Below are positions 4,344-7,123 of a stretch of 7,123 nucleotides of DNA, one piece after another (position 1 is the stretch's first letter; every line of letters begins with the position of its first letter). The notes under the pieces are model-generated. The model saw only the letters and a program-made list of their open reading frames with translations. It had not been told where the DNA came from and did not search any database. Location: the NCBI GenBank assembly GCA_003646995.1, contig QMLZ01000144.1, positions 1 through 7,123 of the forward strand, written 5' to 3'. Source of the DNA: Deltaproteobacteria bacterium (GTDB lineage: Bacteria > Desulfobacterota > DSM-4660 > Desulfatiglandales > Desulfatiglandaceae). The translations under genes were made by a program, and so were the position numbers.

Positions 4344-6323
4344 ATGTGCGGCATCACTGGCATAGTTGATTACAATAAACTGGGTGAAGAAGACAAAAAC
4401 CTCTTACCCAGGATGCTGGGCATTATGCGGTATCGCGGGCCCGATGCATTTGGTATGTATGTGGACGATTGCGCAGCCCTTGGCTCAACAAGGCTCAGTA
4501 TCATTGACCTCAACACCGGTGACCAGCCCATCCACAACGAGAACAAATCCGTATGGGTCGTACTCAACGGCGAAATATTCAATTATCCCGAGCTTAGGGA
4601 AGAGCTCAAGGCTAAAGGCCACAGTTTTTACACAAAATCCGACACCGAGGTTCTGGTTCATCTGTATGAAGAATACGGTACAGGGCTTTTCGATCATCTC
4701 AACGGCCAGTTTGGGATTGCCATATGGGATACCAGGAAGAAAACTTTAGTTCTGGGCCGGGACAGGGTGGGGATAAGGCCTCTGTTCTATCATCTGTCCA
4801 GCCGCCGTCTGGTATTTGGATCGGAAATAAAATCAATATTTGTTGATTCATCTGTGCCGCGGAGATTGAATTTGCAGGCCCTTTCAGATGTGTTTACCTG
4901 CTGGGCCCCCCTGGCTGATGAAACCCTTTTTCAGGGAGTCTCACAGGTGCCACCGGGTAGCTTTGCAGTATTTTCCAGCAAGGGGTTCAAAGTGAAAAAA
5001 TACTGGTCCCTCAATTTTGGAGAACCAGAGCCTTTTGACAACCGGCCCCTTTCCCACTGGACCGGCCAACTCACTGAACTGCTATTGGATGCAACGCGAA
5101 TCAGGCTCCGGGCAGATGTCCCTGTCGGGGCGTACCTGAGCGGGGGCCTGGACAGCACTTTCATCAGCACCCTGGTTAAACGCAATTTTAACAATACCCT
5201 GTGCACCTTTTCCGTAAACTTTACTGACAGCCGGTTTGATGAAACACCGTATCAGGAAAAGGCCATAGCCTCTCTCAAGACCCTTCACAAGAGAATCAAA
5301 TGTAGTGAATCGGATATTGGCAATGTATTTGACCGGATCATCTGGCATACAGAAGTTCCCCTTCTCAGGACAGCGCCAGCCCCTCTGTTCTATCTTTCGC
5401 GATTGGTGAGAGAGAACAATTTCAAGGTCGTGCTCACGGGCGAAGGCGCTGATGAACTATTTGCCGGTTACAACATATTCAGGGAGGTCCTGGTGCGTGG
5501 GTTCTGGGCCAGGTATCCGGAATCGAGCCTGAGGCCCATGTTATTGGAGCGGCTTTACCCTTATGTGTTTTCCCAGGGCAATGGCAGGGCAAAAAAGTTT
5601 CTGACAGGATTTTTCAAAAAAAGCCTCACCCGGACAGATTCACCAGCATATTCCCATTTGTTGAGATGGGAGAACACGTCTCAACTCAGGTCTTTTTTCA
5701 GTAAGGATATTCAGTCAAGCACTGGCGGGCTGCAGGAATTCACAGAGCGCTTTATTACCACATTGCCGGAAAGTTTCATGGACTGGCATCCTCTATCACG
5801 TGCTCAATACACAGAGATAACCATTTTTCTGTCAAACTATCTCCTTTCTTCCCAGGGCGACCGTATGGCCATGGGCAACTCGGTCGAGGGCCGCTTTCCT
5901 TACCTGGATCACCGGGTGATAGAATTTGCAACAACAATTCCTGTTCGTTACCGGATAAATGGCCTGAATGAGAAATTTCTGCTCAAAAAGGCAGCAAGCA
6001 ATCTGATCCCCCGTGAAGTTGCTGAAAGGCCGAAACAGCCTTACAGGGCCCCCATCAGCAAGTGCTTTTTGGGCCAGGGGGCCCCGGAATTTGCCCGGGA
6101 GCTTCTTTCCGAACGATGTATAAAAGATAAAGGTTACTTTGATCCCGTCAGGGTCTCCAGGTTAATGGCCAAATGCAGGAATCAGGATGGAAATCTCGTG
6201 AGTGAGAGGGAAAATATGGCCCTGGTTGGTATTCTGTCTACCCAACTTCTAGATGAACTCTTTATAAAAAACTTTCCGCCATATCCGATTAAAGAACCGG
6301 AGAATGTGAGAATATTTGGCTAG
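4344..6323 (+). CDS. asnB: Asparagine synthase (glutamine-hydrolysing) family amidotransferase
   Basis: The protein is 659 residues long, typical of the AsnB family. ATG 4344 is chosen over an in-frame ATG at 4083 because it places the nucleophile at Cys2 (MCGITGIVDY), which must be N-terminal after methionine removal. The glutaminase domain covers about 1-210 with RGPD (31-34), R50, NGEIFNY (75-81) and SDTE (99-102). The synthase domain has the PP-loop SGGLDST (266-272), GEGADELFAGY (366-376) and GDRMAM...EGRFPYLDH (505-523). All the key residues are intact. Textbook activity is aspartate plus glutamine plus ATP to asparagine. Because it starts one base after the sugar transferase stop and precedes another PP-loop amidotransferase, a role in amidating a glycan sugar acid is at least as likely. 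Exosortase loci commonly carry such an amidotransferase. Its TAG stop lies at the edge of an octamer array. Confidence 0.9.
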   Translation: MCGITGIVDYNKLGEEDKNLLPRMLGIMRYRGPDAFGMYVDDCAALGSTRLSIIDLNTGDQPIHNENKSVWVVLNGEIFNYPELREELKAKGHSFYTKSDTEVLVHLYEEYGTGLFDHLNGQFGIAIWDTRKKTLVLGRDRVGIRPLFYHLSSRRLVFGSEIKSIFVDSSVPRRLNLQALSDVFTCWAPLADETLFQGVSQVPPGSFAVFSSKGFKVKKYWSLNFGEPEPFDNRPLSHWTGQLTELLLDATRIRLRADVPVGAYLSGGLDSTFISTLVKRNFNNTLCTFSVNFTDSRFDETPYQEKAIASLKTLHKRIKCSESDIGNVFDRIIWHTEVPLLRTAPAPLFYLSRLVRENNFKVVLTGEGADELFAGYNIFREVLVRGFWARYPESSLRPMLLERLYPYVFSQGNGRAKKFLTGFFKKSLTRTDSPAYSHLLRWENTSQLRSFFSKDIQSSTGGLQEFTERFITTLPESFMDWHPLSRAQYTEITIFLSNYLLSSQGDRMAMGNSVEGRFPYLDHRVIEFATTIPVRYRINGLNEKFLLKKAASNLIPREVAERPKQPYRAPISKCFLGQGAPEFARELLSERCIKDKGYFDPVRVSRLMAKCRNQDGNLVSERENMALVGILSTQLLDELFIKNFPPYPIKEPENVRIFG

Positions 6324-6385
6324 ACAGCCTGCCCGACGGTCAGGCGGGCTAGGCTGCCAGACAGCTGGACGGCTAAAGTGCTAGA
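6318..6385. repeat. Octamer array in reverse orientation
   Basis: Read on the minus strand, this segment is built of MGCNNYCY-family octamers, for example AGCCGTCC and AGCTGTCT. A regular run of five units spans 6346-6385, and further units lie towards 6318. The asnB stop codon (6321-6323) falls within it. Unit by unit, four units match the plus-strand array at 6770-6833 at about 24 of 32 positions in the same order. A GCCTGCC/GGCGGGC stem (6328-6334 and 6344-6350) sits in the middle. No T-run follows, so it is not a standard terminator. Confidence 0.65.
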
Positions 6386-6405
6386 GATCGAGAGGAACAC
6401 ATTTA

Positions 6406-6771
6406 TTGAACGGAGAAAGATGGAAAAACCTCAAAGTGTGGCAATTGGCTGATCAATTAGCTCTGGATATTTACAAGGCAACCAAAAATTTCCCGAAAGA
6501 TGAATTGTACGGAATTACTTCACAAATACGAAGAGCTGCTTTGTCGATTCCAACAAACATCGTTGAAGGTTACTCAAGAAAGGGGGATAAAGAACTGGCG
6601 CATTTTTTGAGCATAAGTTTTGCGTCTTTAGCTGAAGTGAAATATTTGATTCATTTTGCAAAAAGGCTGGGATATCTTTCTGAAGAGGAATCTGGTCATC
6701 TGGAAAATACCTGCGATGAGGTGGGAAAGAAGTTATGGTCCTTTTATTCAAGAGTAAAACGCGGCAATTAG
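6406..6771 (+). CDS. Four-helix-bundle protein, S23 / TIGR02436 type
   Basis: This 121-residue protein belongs to the four-helix-bundle family first named after the 23S rRNA intervening-sequence protein S23. Characteristic stretches are WKNLKVWQLADQLALDIYK at the start, FPKDELYGITSQIRRAALSIPTNIVEG (29-55), and a third helix with HFLSISFASLAEVKYLI (66-82). The start is TTG at 6406, preceded by AGAGG (6391-6395) at a 10-base spacing; no in-frame ATG gives the conserved N-terminus. It is not inside an rRNA gene here. The family has no established enzymatic role; the Avd accessory proteins of diversity-generating retroelements share the fold, but no reverse transcriptase is visible. The gene interrupts a glycan operon and is bounded on both sides by octamer arrays in opposite orientation, which suggests an inserted unit. 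Confidence 0.88.
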   Translation: MNGERWKNLKVWQLADQLALDIYKATKNFPKDELYGITSQIRRAALSIPTNIVEGYSRKGDKELAHFLSISFASLAEVKYLIHFAKRLGYLSEEESGHLENTCDEVGKKLWSFYSRVKRGN

Positions 6772-6833
6772 CAGCCAAGCCGCCTCGCCGCCCAGCCGTC
6801 TAGCTGCCCAGCGGCCTCGCCGCCCAGCCATTT
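6770..6833. repeat. GC-rich octamer tandem array (MGCNNYCY), eight units
   Basis: Eight uninterrupted 8-base units start at 6770 and every 8 bases to 6826. Six fit MGCNNYCY exactly, with the inner pair mostly CG, TG or GG. CGCCGCCC occurs twice (6786 and 6818). The TAG stop of the four-helix-bundle gene (6769-6771) overlaps the first unit. The array ends seven bases before the GGAGG ribosome binding site of the next gene, leaving that site intact. Confidence 0.85.
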
Positions 6834-6854
6834 AGTTCTTGGAGGAAACACATA

Positions 6855-7123
6855 ATGACTAATAGCTCACCGGGTAATTTGAAAATCTGTTCCCGCTGCA
6901 TTCTCCCTGAAACCTTCCCCGGCATCAGGTTTGATGACAGTGGGGTTTGCAATCACTGCCACAGGGAAGAAAAGGCCTTGCAAAAAAGTAGTGAAAAAAA
7001 GGCCTCATATAGGAACAGATTGGATAATCTTATAAATGATATCAAAGGCAAACCGCCTGTATATGACGCGGTTATGGCATACAGTGGAGGCAAAGATTCC
7101 AGCTATACCCTGAAGATTCTAAA
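6855..7123 (+). CDS. PP-loop N-acetyl-sugar amidotransferase-like protein (5' part, runs off the window)
   Basis: Only the first 89 codons are present; the gene continues past the right edge. Two cysteine pairs, C12-x2-C15 (KICSRCILPETFPGI) and C32-x2-C35 (GVCNHC), form a likely zinc-binding knuckle. They are followed by the ATP-pyrophosphatase PP-loop SGGKDSS at 77-83. This arrangement is that of the WbuX/TIGR03573-like amidotransferases, which use ammonia to convert an acyl or carbonyl group on a nucleotide sugar to an amide or amidine in O-antigen and capsule pathways. The exact subfamily cannot be fixed from this fragment, and a more general PP-loop ATPase of glycan loci is the main alternative. 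GGAGG at 6841-6845 supports the ATG at 6855. It probably belonged to one operon with the sugar transferase and asnB before the four-helix-bundle unit came between. Confidence 0.8.
   Translation, partial: MTNSSPGNLKICSRCILPETFPGIRFDDSGVCNHCHREEKALQKSSEKKASYRNRLDNLINDIKGKPPVYDAVMAYSGGKDSSYTLKIL

Noticed and set aside
6328..6350. Rho-independent terminator after the asnB-like gene
   Set aside because: A stem can form, but it is followed by GC-rich array sequence and not by a T-run.
6406..6771. Intervening sequence within a 23S rRNA gene
   Set aside because: The S23-like gene is between protein genes and no rRNA sequence flanks it.
6406..6771. Avd component of a diversity-generating retroelement
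   Set aside because: The fold is shared with Avd, but no reverse transcriptase, template repeat or variable repeat is visible in the window.

Overview
The window looks like bacterial chromosome from a Gram-negative, probably Desulfobacterota-like or other exosortase-bearing environmental lineage. This placement rests on gene content only: a PEP-CTERM/XrtA-type sugar transferase, a sigma-54-like promoter, MNT/HEPN toxin-antitoxin genes and an S23-type four-helix-bundle gene. No rRNA or other phylogenetic marker is present. All supported genes lie on the + strand.

Layout. Positions 1-606 are non-coding. They hold three blocks of a degenerate heptamer repeat (NGCTGAN), a CCTTGNN heptamer block, short hairpins and a good match to a sigma-54 promoter (317-332). 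A small MerR-type regulator follows (607-942). Positions 988-2837 carry two two-gene modules, each built on a nucleotidyltransferase: an AbiEii/DUF6036-like enzyme with an unrecognised acidic 82-residue partner (988-1741), and an MntA-like antitoxin with a HEPN-domain toxin candidate (1987-2837). From 2945 a surface-glycan biosynthesis operon begins. It has a WbaP/EpsB-type polyprenyl-phosphate sugar-1-phosphate transferase, an AsnB-type glutamine amidotransferase one base later, and, at the right edge, the start of a PP-loop amidotransferase with two CxxC pairs. A four-helix-bundle (S23/TIGR02436-type) gene sits between the last two.

How the genes fit together. The transferase would start a lipid-linked glycan at the inner membrane. 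The AsnB-like and PP-loop proteins are plausible sugar-modifying (amidating) enzymes of the same pathway, and the MerR protein may be its local regulator. The nucleotidyltransferase modules and the four-helix-bundle gene look like accessory cargo.

The most unusual feature is the intergenic DNA. Nearly every gap of more than 50 bases is filled with degenerate short tandem arrays of strict 7- or 8-base period. The octamer family follows MGCNNYCY. Arrays begin exactly at, or just inside, the stop codons of three genes and abut the start codons of two others. Around the four-helix-bundle gene the two arrays are in opposite orientations and match unit by unit, like degenerate terminal inverted repeats. 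Removing the segment would restore a normal operon gap between the asnB-like gene and the PP-loop gene.
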